Shown here: positions 57,601-62,376 of the stretch, in pieces | How the letters are laid out: each line of letters opens with the position of its first letter | Position numbering within the stretch: position 1 is the stretch's first letter | Assembly: GCA_013396915.1 (NCBI GenBank) | Contig: VWZL01002032.1 | Location: 326,878 to 390,877 of the forward strand | Reading direction: 5' to 3' | From: Stercorarius parasiticus | Lineage: Eukaryota > Chordata > Aves > Charadriiformes > Stercorariidae | Length of the DNA: 64,000 nucleotides | Translations under genes and position numbers: made by a program | The notes under the pieces: generated by a model | The model's input: the letters and a program-made list of their open reading frames with translations, nothing else | Told to the model about the DNA's origin: nothing | Databases searched by the model: none

Positions 57601-60600
57601 ACTTGCAATAAATTTTCTGATCCAGGTGTCTGTTTAAGTACTCAAGTTTCCTCAATAGATGTATGAGATAACTCTGATCTGTGTGTCCAAATCAGCATCA
57701 AGGTGAAAAGATGCGTGATACCACCATCTACGAACCAGAATGAGCACCTGGATTTGAAATGTGAACGTCCTAATAAGGCTTCCTGTTATGGAGCAAAATT
57801 CTTTTATGAGTACATATATGAGTAATTCCATGGATATCAATAGAGTTAACTGCTATTTAAGCAAGGATAGAACTCAGTTGGTCTGCCATCACTGCAGACA
57901 TTGCCTCTGTTTACATTAGCTTAATCAGCTTTCTGGTTAAAGCTGAACATCCCAGCTCAACTGACATCTAAGCCAGTCAGCTGCTATGGCTTCCTCTGCT
58001 TTTTAGTTAGGATTTTAATGAAATGTATTGGGTTGTTTTCCAGTTGTAAAAAAGAATAGAAAAAATTGACAACAAACCCCATTGCTTCTCTTAATGATGT
58101 TTTTGCAAAATACTCCAGGGTTACACATGTGTCATAAGATGTCTGACTGGGATGGAGTTAACTCTCCTCGTAGCCGCCCATATAGTGCTGTGCTTTACAT
58201 TTGTGGCTAAAACAGTGCCGCTAACAAACCAATGTTTTGGCTATTGCTGAGCAGTGCTGCACAGCATGAAGACTTTCTCTCTGAAACTGCCTACTACCCC
58301 TCTGTGGCTTCAGTACTCAAAGTCGTTTGTCATAGCTGTGTGCTTGCTTTCTGCATGTCTGGGGACCTGGTACCTCACTGTCATTTGATAGATGCTGGCA
58401 CGTGCCATGCTGTCTGAGCCAGTGGCACAATGGCATAACAGATCAGATTGCAAACTTTTTGAGGGTACACTCTTAGGCACTTGTCTGCGTACTGTCTCAT
58501 TAAGAGGATGGCTTTGGTTGTATTTTCCCACTTATTTGCAGAATTTGTTCCTCTGAGCAAGTTTTATCCCTAGAACTTGCCCATTCACATATATTAACTC
58601 CCTCTCCTTCACCAGCTCCAGATTATCAGCTGTGCTACTAGCCACTCACAAAAGGAGCAATTGTTCTTAGATGCCTGCAAAGTTATCTCAGGGCATGCGT
58701 GAGAAATGTAGTCCAGTACTGGTAGCAAGGCTCATCTCGTCTGGAAAGGATAATACGTGCCATGATAGAAGGCTGTGTCTCAGATCAAAGGGAAATTAGT
58801 GCAATATGTGTATTTTAATTCTTGCTTGCATTATAGTCCATACAGCAGACTGTTCTGTCCCATGAGCCTTCAATAAAATCAGTGATTGAAAAGGGAGAAG
58901 CACTTTTTGATCTGGTGAATGATGTGACTCTAAAGAACAACATTCAAGACCTTCAGAGCAGTTACCAGGAACTCTGCAGCACAGCAAAGGTAAAAAGTCA
59001 GGGAGAAAACTCTAGATTCTGTCAATTGTCTATATTTTTCCCTCTCTTTAAGAAGTTGACTATTTTTTTTCATGCTGTCATGTCACACCCTGTACAATGA
59101 GCCAGTTAGATTTAATTTTATTTTGGGTTGGTTTGGGGTTTTTTTGGGGGGGCGGGGGGTGGGCTGGGTGTTATTGGGTGTAGGGTTCCTGAATATGGAA
59201 AGAACTTCTACCTAAATAACAAGAGTAGCTGAAATTAATTTTGAGTGTGGCAGGTGAAGGCTTTGTAGCACTAAGGGGAAATAGATCAGTCATTTGTTTG
59301 TACTTTTGTTACTTCTTTAATTGCTTTCAATAGGTCTCTAAATACATTATTTCCTGAAGGGACACATGCCCTTAAATTATACTATTTTAGTTGTTGAATG
59401 GAAGTCACTGTAGAAAATGAACTGCAAGATGGATAGAATTTAATTCAGCAAGGGCATTATTAATTAACATTGATTCGTTAGACCACATGTGTATATAGTA
59501 CTTTGAAAGATTTAAAACTTCTAAATGCATCCTAAAGTATGATTATTCCTAAAGCTTTTAATAGGTTGTACTCCTAACAAGGATAAGCTCTGCAGACCAT
59601 GTTAGTGCTTATGTTTGACCCAAGTCCCTTTAATTGCCAATTCATCCACCAATAGCAGATTATTTTATTTTTTTCACAGTTGATTTTCAATGTACAGACA
59701 TTCCTCTTATCTGTACCACAAAACTGGTATCTGTTGCATTAGATGTAACGTTGATGGCTTAAATGTAGAGAAACTTCTGAAAAATCTTTCTTAAAAAGGA
59801 TGAATACATTTTAACCCAGTGCATACATTCTTAATTTGCCTACTGCAATCACAGGCAAAATGTACGTGGAAAGGCCGTAAGCAGCAGGGACCCAACCATA
59901 ACATTTGGTAGGTCATGTCCAGTCTCTCAAAGAACATGCATTGACTGTTTCTAAGTGTACTTAATGTCAAGTTGACAGTGTTCCTTTTCTTAAAGTAAGG
60001 AGATCCGCAGTGTTTTCCTCAGTCTTCAAAGTATGATATTTCACCTGGATTGAAAATACTGCTCTGTACCAGACAGTTTATTCACACAAGGAATTCCTCT
60101 GATGTCTTCCTTAACAGTCTAATCATGTGAGAGTCGCTCACGGGAATACAAATTTATAAGATAACTCTCTTACTATGCTTTCAAGTTCTTGATAGTTTTT
60201 GGTTTGGGGGGGCTGTCAGTTATTGTAATTACCTGAATATTTAATTTTGGTTATTGTGGACCCGCAGGCATACGTTGAAACCTTAGAGGTGAGAGTAAAA
60301 GAACACGAGGACTACAATAGTGATTTGCAAGAAGGGGAGAAATGGTTATTACATATGTCCAGCAGGCTGGTGAGCCCTGATCTCATGGAGAGTAACAATC
60401 TTGAAATAATCACTCAGCAACTAGCTAACCACAAGGTGGGTGTGCTATTGGGGAAACTTCCTTTGTCCGGTAAAACAGAATTTTTCTTCTTTGTTTGGCT
60501 GTCTCTCTCGCTCCAGAGCTCTAGTTATTTGTCATTCACCTGTTTTATTCCTCTTACTGCTAAGTGTGTAAATAAGCATCGGTGCCATTAATGCCATTAA

Positions 60601-62376
60601 CAAATCTTCCTTGTTGTTTCTTGGATGAGAGTGCATCTGCACAAGAGCTTTGTTGTGGCTATTGTTATGGTTGTTATTAATGGTAATCGTTCACTACATC
60701 GTTAGCTGGTGCTTTCTAGAAGATAAAAGAAAGTAAAATCCAAACCCTCCCCACCACTGCCTGAAACTGCGATTCCAAGGGCGAATACTGAAATATTTTA
60801 ACTCGTTGTGAATAGTGTATTATTCTTTAAGTAACCTCCTTAGATAAAAATTTGAAATTTGGCTGCACCAAAGTCAACAAAAGACCTGCCTACAATGGAA
60901 GAGCTTATGGAATGAGATTCAGCACCAGATTTAGTTCTCATTACTAGGCACAAGAGAAGTTGGTGGAGCCCTGGAGAGCATGCAACAAAGGAAGATTTTA
61001 CAATAAGTATACACTCTAATAGCTTGGCTGTAACAACACGTGATGTCTGAAAAATTCTTTTTCCAAATCTGAAGACAAAGCGTGTTTTAAGGAAGAAAGA
61101 AAAAAAAAAAGGGAAAAAAAAGAGGCAGCTAATTTAAAAAGCTGTGATGTGGAACACGTTGAGTTTAAAATATTTCTTCAAAAGTGTTTTATCTCTTTCT
61201 CAGGCTATCATGGAAGAAATTGCAGGATTTGAAGATCGTTTGAACAACCTTAAGAGTAAAGGTGACTACTTGATCAATCAATGCACTGAACACCTTCAAG
61301 CAAAATTTAAGCAAAACATACAAACCCATCTCCAGGGAACAAAGGACAGCTATTCTGCTATATGTAGCACAGCCCAAAGAGTAAGTCTTGTTTCAAAAAT
61401 GGTTTTATGCTATTTAAGAATAACAAGCATTATTTTTTCTCTAAGTACTGTTTCTTTAAATGGTGTAAAATTCTTTCTACTGTTTCCATTTATGTTGAGC
61501 CTACAGGTTACTAATATAGCAGTTCTTCATTACTGTGCTCTAGTTGCATTTCTTGTGATCCAAATGTTGCCTTGCAGCCAGTGAAACTAGCTGCCTATCA
61601 GTTCTTACCTTAATCTCTCCCCACCCTCACTACCTTCATTTTACACTAGCTTCTGAGCAGCTGCAGCAAAGAAATTAGAACTATTCCTACTTCAAAATCT
61701 AGGGAGCCAATCGCACTCTGAGTGTCAGTAGTTTGCATATATACGTAATGGGTCTTAATTATGTGCTAGGAAATACTGTCAGTAAAACCAGAATATACAG
61801 TTAAGAAGGGCTAGCTGGGTCATTCTGTTAATCCAATTAGGAGATCAAGCCAGCATAGTCTAAAAAAAACAAAACCCCAAATGAAACGAAAGCCCCCAAA
61901 GTAGATTTCAGAGTCAGTAACATTTGTAGAGGTAGGTAGATAAACGGCAAAATGTTGAACAAGAACAAGGAAATAAGAGACAGTGCTCTTCATTTGCATC
62001 TTTATTATTTCTTTCCAGAAGCCATGCCTTAGATATCATCCATCTTCTCCACAAATTAGCAAGATGCAGTGGTAGCTTAAGGAGCTTTCATCCCTTCATA
62101 CTTTTATCTACAAGGGCTACAATAACCACGATGTTAATAATTCTGGTTTATCTGCAGTTTTCAAGGTGGGAGAAGAGAGCCAATAGTGGTGTTTGAAAAT
62201 GTAATCACCTTACAAAATGTTTCTTTTAGGTGTACCAGAGTTTGGAACATGAACTCCAGAAGCATGTTAATCATCAGGATACCCTACAACAGTGCCAGAC
62301 TTGGCTGTCTACAGTGCAGTCAGAGCTAAAGCCAACTACCTGGCCACCTTTCAGTCTGGCAGATGCAGTTAAACAG
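458..62376 (+). CDS. SYNE1: SYNE1 (nesprin-1), central spectrin-repeat rod; 42 exons, open at both ends
   Basis: Nesprin-1 is a giant outer-nuclear-membrane protein of the LINC complex. It links actin (N-terminal CH domains) through a long spectrin-repeat rod to SUN proteins in the perinuclear space (C-terminal KASH). Only rod is present here: 42 exons joined at GT/AG sites give 2,692 codons without a stop. The product is charged, helical and rich in E, K, Q and L, with spaced tryptophans typical of spectrin repeats and no membrane segment. Exon order and many short stretches match human nesprin-1 as remembered (for example [63 protein letters not shown]). The nesprin-2 paralogue matches less well, and MACF1, dystonin and dystrophin do not match. 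Exons are listed separately; bases between them are intron. The gene continues beyond both ends of the window. Confidence 0.95.
2524..2541 (+). other. G-rich tract in intron 1
   Basis: Three G-runs of 5, 5 and 6 bases are separated by single T. It could form a two-layer quadruplex by splitting runs, but it does not meet the four-run rule. Confidence 0.4.
3505..3655 (+). CDS. SYNE1: SYNE1 exon w2 (spectrin rod)
   Basis: Residues 54-104; the first base completes an Asp codon split from w1. It carries the spectrin motif [17 protein letters not shown]. The acceptor is aattttag and the donor GTGATT, both modest. An upstream ATG in the same open frame (3446) is intronic and not used as a start. 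The following intron (3656-6938) holds a (CA)11 microsatellite at 5271-5292 and nothing else I recognise. Confidence 0.93.
5271..5292. repeat. (CA)11 microsatellite
   Basis: Uninterrupted CA dinucleotides in intron 2. Confidence 0.95.
6939..7166 (+). CDS. SYNE1: SYNE1 exon w3 (spectrin rod)
   Basis: Residues 105-180, phase 0 at both ends. It starts [12 protein letters not shown] and includes [18 protein letters not shown] and [15 protein letters not shown], a helix B/C pattern with conserved Trp. The acceptor is cacattttag and the donor GTAGAC. The following intron (7167-7705, 539 bases) shows nothing recognisable. Confidence 0.95.
7706..7804 (+). CDS. SYNE1: SYNE1 exon w4 (short, 33 codons)
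   Basis: Residues 181-213, the shortest exon in the window, phase 0 at both ends. It reads [16 protein letters not shown] then [14 protein letters not shown]. The acceptor is cttcatag and the donor GTGAGC. The following intron (7805-9499) starts with about 200 GC-rich bases and otherwise shows nothing recognisable. Confidence 0.93.
9500..9687 (+). CDS. SYNE1: SYNE1 exon w5 (spectrin rod)
   Basis: Residues 214-275 plus two bases. It begins [16 protein letters not shown] and ends [10 protein letters not shown] before a split Lys codon (AA|G). The donor GTGAGT is consensus. The next intron (9688-9797) is only 110 bases, the shortest here. Confidence 0.95.
9798..9921 (+). CDS. SYNE1: SYNE1 exon w6 (spectrin rod)
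   Basis: Residues 276-317, completing the Lys codon from w5. It reads [17 protein letters not shown] and then [15 protein letters not shown], a typical helix A with Trp. The acceptor is ttttgttag and the donor GTACGT. The following intron (9922-10890) contains a short tandem repeat at about 9950-9972 and nothing else recognised. Confidence 0.94.
9950..9972. repeat. Short tandem repeat, CTACATTTC unit
   Basis: About two and a half copies of a 9-base unit, just downstream of exon w6. Confidence 0.8.
10891..11057 (+). CDS. SYNE1: SYNE1 exon w7 (spectrin rod)
   Basis: Residues 318-372 plus two bases of an Arg codon (AG|G). It holds [15 protein letters not shown] and [14 protein letters not shown], the end of one repeat. 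The acceptor is gttttcccag. The following intron (11058-11944) shows nothing recognisable. Confidence 0.95.
11945..12098 (+). CDS. SYNE1: SYNE1 exon w8 (spectrin rod)
   Basis: Residues 373-424. It starts by completing Arg, then [19 protein letters not shown] and [14 protein letters not shown], a helix A of the next repeat. The donor is GTAAAC. The following intron (12099-12389) is 291 bases and unremarkable. Confidence 0.95.
12390..13018 (+). CDS. SYNE1: SYNE1 exon w9 (large exon, about 210 codons)
   Basis: Residues 425-633 plus two bases; at 629 bases it is the largest exon here and spans about two repeats. It begins [19 protein letters not shown] and includes [58 protein letters not shown] and ATLQALQQR. 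The acceptor is tttcccatag and the donor GTAAAA. Trp is absent through this stretch, so the repeats are divergent. The following intron (13019-13712) shows nothing recognisable. Confidence 0.96.
13713..13892 (+). CDS. SYNE1: SYNE1 exon w10 (spectrin rod)
   Basis: Residues 634-693 plus two bases. It reads [20 protein letters not shown], then [19 protein letters not shown] and [16 protein letters not shown], a full helix set. The donor GTAAGT is consensus. The following intron (13893-16161, 2.3 kb) is AT-rich with several chance open frames at 14.6-15.9 kb. None has domain content, and I see no element there. Confidence 0.95.
16162..16312 (+). CDS. SYNE1: SYNE1 exon w11 (spectrin rod)
   Basis: Residues 694-744. 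It reads [19 protein letters not shown] and [17 protein letters not shown]. The first base completes the split Lys codon from w10, giving HEKKEQ. The acceptor is cccattacag and the donor GTAATT. The following intron (16313-17953) shows nothing recognisable. Confidence 0.94.
17954..18112 (+). CDS. SYNE1: SYNE1 exon w12 (spectrin rod)
   Basis: Residues 745-797, phase 0. It reads [33 protein letters not shown] and DCTVDKWLD. The acceptor is tgcccacag and the donor GTAAGA. The following intron (18113-18863) is AT-rich and otherwise empty. Confidence 0.95.
18864..19046 (+). CDS. SYNE1: SYNE1 exon w13 (spectrin rod)
   Basis: Residues 798-858, phase 0. It reads [20 protein letters not shown] then [18 protein letters not shown]. 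The nesprin-2 counterpart has a related but clearly different sequence, which helps separate the paralogues. The acceptor is tcctaaaag, with A at -3. The following intron (19047-20894) shows nothing recognisable. Confidence 0.95.
20895..20996 (+). CDS. SYNE1: SYNE1 exon w14 (short, 34 codons)
   Basis: Residues 859-892, phase 0. It reads [20 protein letters not shown] and ends PADLQ. It is too short to stand out as an open frame alone. It is supported by the acceptor ttttgcag, the donor GTAAAA and fit between w13 and w15. The following intron (20997-22777) contains an AAAATATGT tandem repeat at 21359-21404 and nothing else recognised. Confidence 0.92.
21359..21404. repeat. Imperfect AAAATATGT tandem repeat
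   Basis: Four to five copies of a 9-10 base AT-rich unit in intron 14. Confidence 0.8.
22778..22981 (+). CDS. SYNE1: SYNE1 exon w15 (spectrin rod)
   Basis: Residues 893-960, phase 0. It reads [36 protein letters not shown] and [16 protein letters not shown]. The acceptor is gcttttag and the donor GTCGGT, an unusual +3 C. The following intron (22982-23943) shows nothing recognisable. Confidence 0.94.
23944..24151 (+). CDS. SYNE1: SYNE1 exon w16 (spectrin rod)
   Basis: Residues 961-1029 plus one base; this is the only phase-1 junction in the window. It reads [37 protein letters not shown] and [11 protein letters not shown]. The donor GTGAGT is consensus. The following intron (24152-24843) shows nothing recognisable. 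Confidence 0.95.
24844..24956 (+). CDS. SYNE1: SYNE1 exon w17 (short)
   Basis: Residues 1030-1067. It completes a His codon split C|AT, then reads [20 protein letters not shown] and [10 protein letters not shown]. The acceptor attaaataag has A at -3 and a short pyrimidine tract. The following intron (24957-25635) contains a pyrimidine-rich tract ending in two TTTCAG motifs at 25269-25282, a possible decoy acceptor. Confidence 0.93.
25636..25841 (+). CDS. SYNE1: SYNE1 exon w18 (spectrin rod)
   Basis: Residues 1068-1135 plus two bases. It reads [40 protein letters not shown] and [10 protein letters not shown]. The acceptor is ttacatag and the donor GTGAGT. The following intron (25842-26894) shows nothing recognisable. 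Confidence 0.95.
26895..27050 (+). CDS. SYNE1: SYNE1 exon w19 (spectrin rod)
   Basis: Residues 1136-1187 plus two bases. It reads [20 protein letters not shown] then [19 protein letters not shown]. Helix A carries the conserved Trp. The donor is GTAGTA. The following intron (27051-28290) holds an inverted repeat at 27876-27916 and a short ATTGCTATA repeat near 28192-28237. Confidence 0.95.
27876..27916. repeat. Inverted repeat, 11-base perfect arms
   Basis: ACCTGTCAAAG (27876-27886) and CTTTGACAGGT (27906-27916) are perfect reverse complements with a 19-base spacer. It is in intron 19. Confidence 0.8.
28192..28237. repeat. ATTGCTATA-type short repeat
   Basis: Several near-copies of ATTGCTATA and ATTGCTTA alternate in intron 19, about 60 bases upstream of exon w20. 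Confidence 0.6.
28291..28582 (+). CDS. SYNE1: SYNE1 exon w20 (spectrin rod)
   Basis: Residues 1188-1285. After completing Arg it reads [53 protein letters not shown] and LERRLTQIQ. At 292 bases it is nearly a whole repeat. The following intron (28583-29266) holds an old LINE fragment at about 28690-28960. Confidence 0.96.
28690..28960 (+). mobile_element. Old CR1-superfamily LINE fragment
   Basis: Diverged and internally deleted. AGTGATCTTGACAAATTAGG and a following stretch up to about 28800, then AAGCTTTCTAATGGACGG and CCAGAGGTCTTCAGGAACAG, resemble two parts of an old amniote CR1-type LINE in order. It lies in intron 20. The match is to a remembered consensus, so subfamily and edges are uncertain. 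Confidence 0.6.
29267..29439 (+). CDS. SYNE1: SYNE1 exon w21 (spectrin rod)
   Basis: Residues 1286-1342 plus two bases. It reads [39 protein letters not shown] and [16 protein letters not shown]. It is among the best conserved stretches against remembered human nesprin-1. The following intron (29440-31459) holds an antisense old CR1-type LINE at about 29880-30560. Confidence 0.96.
29880..30560 (-). mobile_element. Old CR1-superfamily LINE fragment, antisense
   Basis: Read on the - strand the order follows the reverse-transcriptase region of an old amniote CR1-type LINE. On the + strand the phrases TTCTGAGTAGAGTATCAG, CACTCCAGAATGAGATTTTC and TGATTTCTCCTTCCTAAGC appear in the expected antisense order. 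It is heavily diverged with no open frame. It sits in intron 21, opposite in direction to the fragment in intron 20. Confidence 0.65.
31460..31769 (+). CDS. SYNE1: SYNE1 exon w22 (spectrin rod)
   Basis: Residues 1343-1446. It completes Ser, then reads [60 protein letters not shown] and FNDITTVAK. It forms a full repeat with two helix A Trp. The acceptor taatgtaag has A at -3. The following intron (31770-34652) contains an antisense LTR at about 33260-33898, a hairpin at 34081-34100 and a T14 run before the next acceptor. Confidence 0.96.
33260..33898 (-). mobile_element. Endogenous retrovirus LTR, probably solo, antisense
   Basis: On the - strand it starts with TGTCCTGGTTT at 33898 and passes the phrase GACCCAAGCTGGCCAACGGG (near 33685-33705). 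It then goes through an AT-rich stretch of ATTATT repeats and ends near a TTTTTATTTCAGCCC block at about 33370 and beyond. This is the order of a common avian endogenous-retrovirus LTR as I remember it. No gag, pol or env sequence lies next to it, so it is probably a solo LTR. The lower edge is uncertain (33260-33300) and I could not find a convincing target-site duplication. Confidence 0.6.
34081..34100. repeat. Short perfect hairpin
   Basis: GGTGGCTG pairs with CAGCCACC around a four-base loop, in a locally GC-rich part of intron 22. No known RNA family is recognised. Confidence 0.5.
34653..34817 (+). CDS. SYNE1: SYNE1 exon w23 (spectrin rod)
   Basis: Residues 1447-1501, phase 0. It reads [37 protein letters not shown] and [10 protein letters not shown]. 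The acceptor is gaatgacag after an interrupted T tract, and the donor is GTAAGA. The following intron (34818-36184) carries a TATA-like hairpin at 35540-35558 and ends inside the CpG island. Confidence 0.95.
35540..35558 (+). promoter_or_regulatory. TATA-like motif in a small hairpin
   Basis: TATATAAA at 35545-35552 lies between perfect 6-base arms CCCCGT (35540-35545) and ACGGGG (35553-35558). It is about 490 bases upstream of the CpG island. It looks like a TATA box in form only; use as a promoter is unproven. Confidence 0.2.
36164..36184 (+). promoter_or_regulatory. SYNE1: Possible alternative start codon overlapping the w24 acceptor
   Basis: An ATG at 36164 has A at -3 and G at +4, a strong Kozak context, with a second ATG at 36170. 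It is in frame with exon w24 through the splice acceptor and would add MAMSPLQ before ELVESRQ. The first in-frame stop upstream is TGA at 36032-36034. If transcription starts in the island, a shorter nesprin-1 beginning here could be made. No transcript evidence is available. Confidence 0.3.
36185..36541 (+). CDS. SYNE1: SYNE1 exon w24, GC-rich exon inside a CpG island
   Basis: Residues 1502-1620, phase 0 at both ends. It starts [17 protein letters not shown] and includes [35 protein letters not shown] and VVESWRKEK. Acceptor cctttgcag is followed directly by GAG, matching the remembered human junction. Base composition is extreme next to every other exon, and the residues are pushed towards A, G and R where human has other residues, while the core QMALSEQEF block is kept. 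The open frame continues upstream to an ATG at 36164, so the exon could also be a 5' exon. The following intron (36542-40427), the longest, has an AC/AT microsatellite at 37164-37201, an A17 run at 38377-38393 and an (ATTT)n tract at 39020-39039. Confidence 0.95.
37164..37201. repeat. Compound AC/AT microsatellite
   Basis: An (AC)n stretch is followed by (AT)n with small interruptions, in intron 24. Confidence 0.85.
38377..38393. repeat. A17 homopolymer
   Basis: Seventeen consecutive A in intron 24. No retroposed sequence is recognised directly upstream. Confidence 0.8.
39020..39039. repeat. (ATTT)n microsatellite
   Basis: Five ATTT-type units in intron 24. Confidence 0.85.
40428..40564 (+). 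CDS. SYNE1: SYNE1 exon w25 (spectrin rod)
   Basis: Residues 1621-1665 plus two bases. It reads [40 protein letters not shown] and IKEYN. The acceptor is cttttaacag with a strong pyrimidine tract, and the donor is GTACAC. A G-quadruplex motif lies 36 bases past the donor. The following intron (40565-41481) is otherwise unremarkable. Confidence 0.95.
40600..40622 (+). other. G-quadruplex motif next to the w25 donor
   Basis: Four G-runs of 3, 6, 4 and 3 bases with loops of 2, 2 and 3 bases fit the canonical pattern on the transcribed sense strand. It starts 36 bases after the donor of w25. Confidence 0.6.
41482..41659 (+). CDS. SYNE1: SYNE1 exon w26 (spectrin rod)
   Basis: Residues 1666-1725. 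It completes Ser, then reads [39 protein letters not shown] and ASLQKIQ. The longest open frame over this interval is in a different register. The true frame is set by the phase from w25 and the match to the family. The following intron (41660-44166) holds the CR1 copy at 42966-43376. Confidence 0.94.
42966..43376 (+). mobile_element. CR1 LINE, 5'-truncated copy
   Basis: This is the 3' end of a chicken-repeat-1 non-LTR retrotransposon in the sense direction of SYNE1, in intron 26. It begins near GCTATGAGGACAGG and keeps an open frame (42991-43290) for the end of the reverse-transcriptase polyprotein, with [21 protein letters not shown] short 3' UTR follows, ending in the CR1 octamer-type sequence CCATTCTTTGATTCTG. 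There is no 5' part, so the copy cannot move by itself. The intact tail frame suggests a fairly recent insertion. Confidence 0.93.
44167..44349 (+). CDS. SYNE1: SYNE1 exon w27 (spectrin rod)
   Basis: Residues 1726-1786, phase 0. It reads [33 protein letters not shown] and [18 protein letters not shown]. The acceptor is ctatttttag and the donor GTACTG. The following intron (44350-45895) shows nothing recognisable beyond T-runs near 45290. Confidence 0.95.
45896..46039 (+). CDS. SYNE1: SYNE1 exon w28 (spectrin rod)
   Basis: Residues 1787-1834, phase 0. It reads [38 protein letters not shown] and KRREQQKLQ. The acceptor is tcttcccag and the donor GTGACT. The following intron (46040-46371) is 332 bases with nothing recognisable. 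Confidence 0.96.
46372..46527 (+). CDS. SYNE1: SYNE1 exon w29 (spectrin rod)
   Basis: Residues 1835-1886, phase 0. It reads [33 protein letters not shown] and [16 protein letters not shown]. The acceptor is tgctttacag and the donor GTAATG. The following intron (46528-48262) contains a 14-base direct repeat at 46771-46817 and a short hairpin at 47975-47997. Confidence 0.95.
46771..46817. repeat. 14-base direct repeat, 33-base period
   Basis: GATTATACAATAAT occurs at 46771-46784 and again at 46804-46817 in AT-rich DNA of intron 29. Confidence 0.85.
48263..48427 (+). CDS. SYNE1: SYNE1 exon w30 (spectrin rod)
   Basis: Residues 1887-1941, phase 0. It reads [40 protein letters not shown] and [10 protein letters not shown]. 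It is very close to remembered human nesprin-1. The acceptor is gaattgcag and the donor GTATGG. The following intron (48428-49562) shows nothing recognisable. Confidence 0.96.
49563..49735 (+). CDS. SYNE1: SYNE1 exon w31 (spectrin rod)
   Basis: Residues 1942-1998 plus two bases. It reads [39 protein letters not shown] and [14 protein letters not shown]. The acceptor is gattttag and the donor GTAAAA. The following intron (49736-50607) shows nothing recognisable. Confidence 0.95.
50608..50761 (+). CDS. SYNE1: SYNE1 exon w32 (spectrin rod)
   Basis: Residues 1999-2050. It completes Ser, then reads [40 protein letters not shown] and LSKAK. Two Trp mark helix A. The acceptor is aaattacag and the donor GTGTGT. 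The next intron (50762-50901) is only 140 bases. Confidence 0.95.
50902..51045 (+). CDS. SYNE1: SYNE1 exon w33 (spectrin rod)
   Basis: Residues 2051-2098, phase 0. It reads [39 protein letters not shown] and DRTR. The acceptor is tgtttcgcag and the donor GTACAG. The following intron (51046-53291, 2.2 kb) shows nothing recognisable; open frames at 51.7-52.6 kb are chance. Confidence 0.95.
53292..53456 (+). CDS. SYNE1: SYNE1 exon w34 (spectrin rod)
   Basis: Residues 2099-2153, phase 0. It reads [35 protein letters not shown] and QEATLRDLQ. The acceptor gacacacag has few pyrimidines close by. The donor is GTAAGA. The following intron (53457-54418) has an A15 run at 53482-53496 and nothing else recognised. 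Confidence 0.95.
54419..54736 (+). CDS. SYNE1: SYNE1 exon w35 (spectrin rod, 106 codons)
   Basis: Residues 2154-2259, phase 0. It reads [56 protein letters not shown] and [13 protein letters not shown]. It covers the end of one repeat and the first helix of the next. The acceptor is gcctttacag and the donor GTAAAG. The following intron (54737-55488) has a G10 run at 55244-55253. Confidence 0.96.
55489..55644 (+). CDS. SYNE1: SYNE1 exon w36 (spectrin rod)
   Basis: Residues 2260-2311, phase 0. It reads [20 protein letters not shown] and [20 protein letters not shown]. The acceptor is tgtcacag and the donor GTAAGT (consensus). The following intron (55645-56335) has an AT/AC-rich simple tract at about 55770-55808. 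Confidence 0.95.
55770..55808. repeat. AT/AC-rich simple tract
   Basis: Alternating purine-pyrimidine sequence (CATATATATTC, ATACACACACATAC) in intron 36. Confidence 0.7.
56336..56506 (+). CDS. SYNE1: SYNE1 exon w37 (spectrin rod)
   Basis: Residues 2312-2368, phase 0. It reads [39 protein letters not shown] and KKVQKLE. The acceptor cgtttgaag has A at -3, and the good pyrimidine tract ends about 15 bases upstream, so the site looks weak. Frame and family match support it. The following intron (56507-57224) shows nothing beyond A-rich tracts. Confidence 0.93.
57225..57551 (+). CDS. SYNE1: SYNE1 exon w38 (spectrin rod, 109 codons)
   Basis: Residues 2369-2477, phase 0. It reads [60 protein letters not shown] and [11 protein letters not shown]. 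It is a whole repeat in one exon. The acceptor is ccttcacag and the donor GTAAAA. The following intron (57552-58836) holds the LTR fragment at about 58130-58300. Confidence 0.96.
58130..58300 (+). mobile_element. Endogenous retrovirus LTR fragment (5' part)
   Basis: It opens near TGTCATAAGATG and carries CTGACTGGGATGGAGTTAAC, TAGTGCTGTG and TTGCTGAGCAGTGCTGCACA, the start of a common avian retroviral LTR in sense direction. The similarity stops near 58300, so the promoter and polyadenylation part is missing. There is no coding sequence. It lies in intron 38. Confidence 0.6.
58837..58989 (+). CDS. SYNE1: SYNE1 exon w39 (spectrin rod)
   Basis: Residues 2478-2528, phase 0. It reads [40 protein letters not shown] and [11 protein letters not shown]. 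The acceptor is gcattatag and the donor GTAAAA. The following intron (58990-60267) carries a G-quadruplex motif at 59146-59167. Confidence 0.95.
59146..59167 (+). other. G-quadruplex motif in intron 39
   Basis: G-runs of 7, 6, 3 and 3 bases are separated by loops of 1, 1 and 2 bases, with further G-runs upstream at 59125-59127 and 59134-59137. It is on the sense strand. Confidence 0.6.
60268..60435 (+). CDS. SYNE1: SYNE1 exon w40 (spectrin rod)
   Basis: Residues 2529-2584, phase 0. It reads [40 protein letters not shown] and [10 protein letters not shown]. The acceptor gtggacccgcag has a poor pyrimidine tract. The donor is GTGGGT. The following intron (60436-61203) shows nothing recognisable. 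Confidence 0.95.
61204..61380 (+). CDS. SYNE1: SYNE1 exon w41 (spectrin rod)
   Basis: Residues 2585-2643, phase 0. It reads [38 protein letters not shown] and [17 protein letters not shown]. It is nearly identical in places to remembered human nesprin-1. The acceptor is ctttctcag and the donor GTAAGT. The following intron (61381-62229) shows nothing recognisable. Confidence 0.97.
62230..62376 (+). CDS. SYNE1: SYNE1 exon w42, last exon in window
   Basis: Residues 2644-2692, phase 0. It reads [35 protein letters not shown] and SLADAVKQ. The acceptor is ttcttttag and the donor GTAAAA. No continuation is visible before 64000. The remaining 1.6 kb is intron with a GC-rich tract (about 62990-63400) and an antisense CR1 fragment. 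Confidence 0.96.

Noticed and set aside
458..62376. Assignment to SYNE2, MACF1, dystonin or dystrophin
   Set aside because: SYNE2 is similar in order in places (for example w13-w19) but differs at most positions. The others do not share these motifs. Every exon fits the nesprin-1 order.
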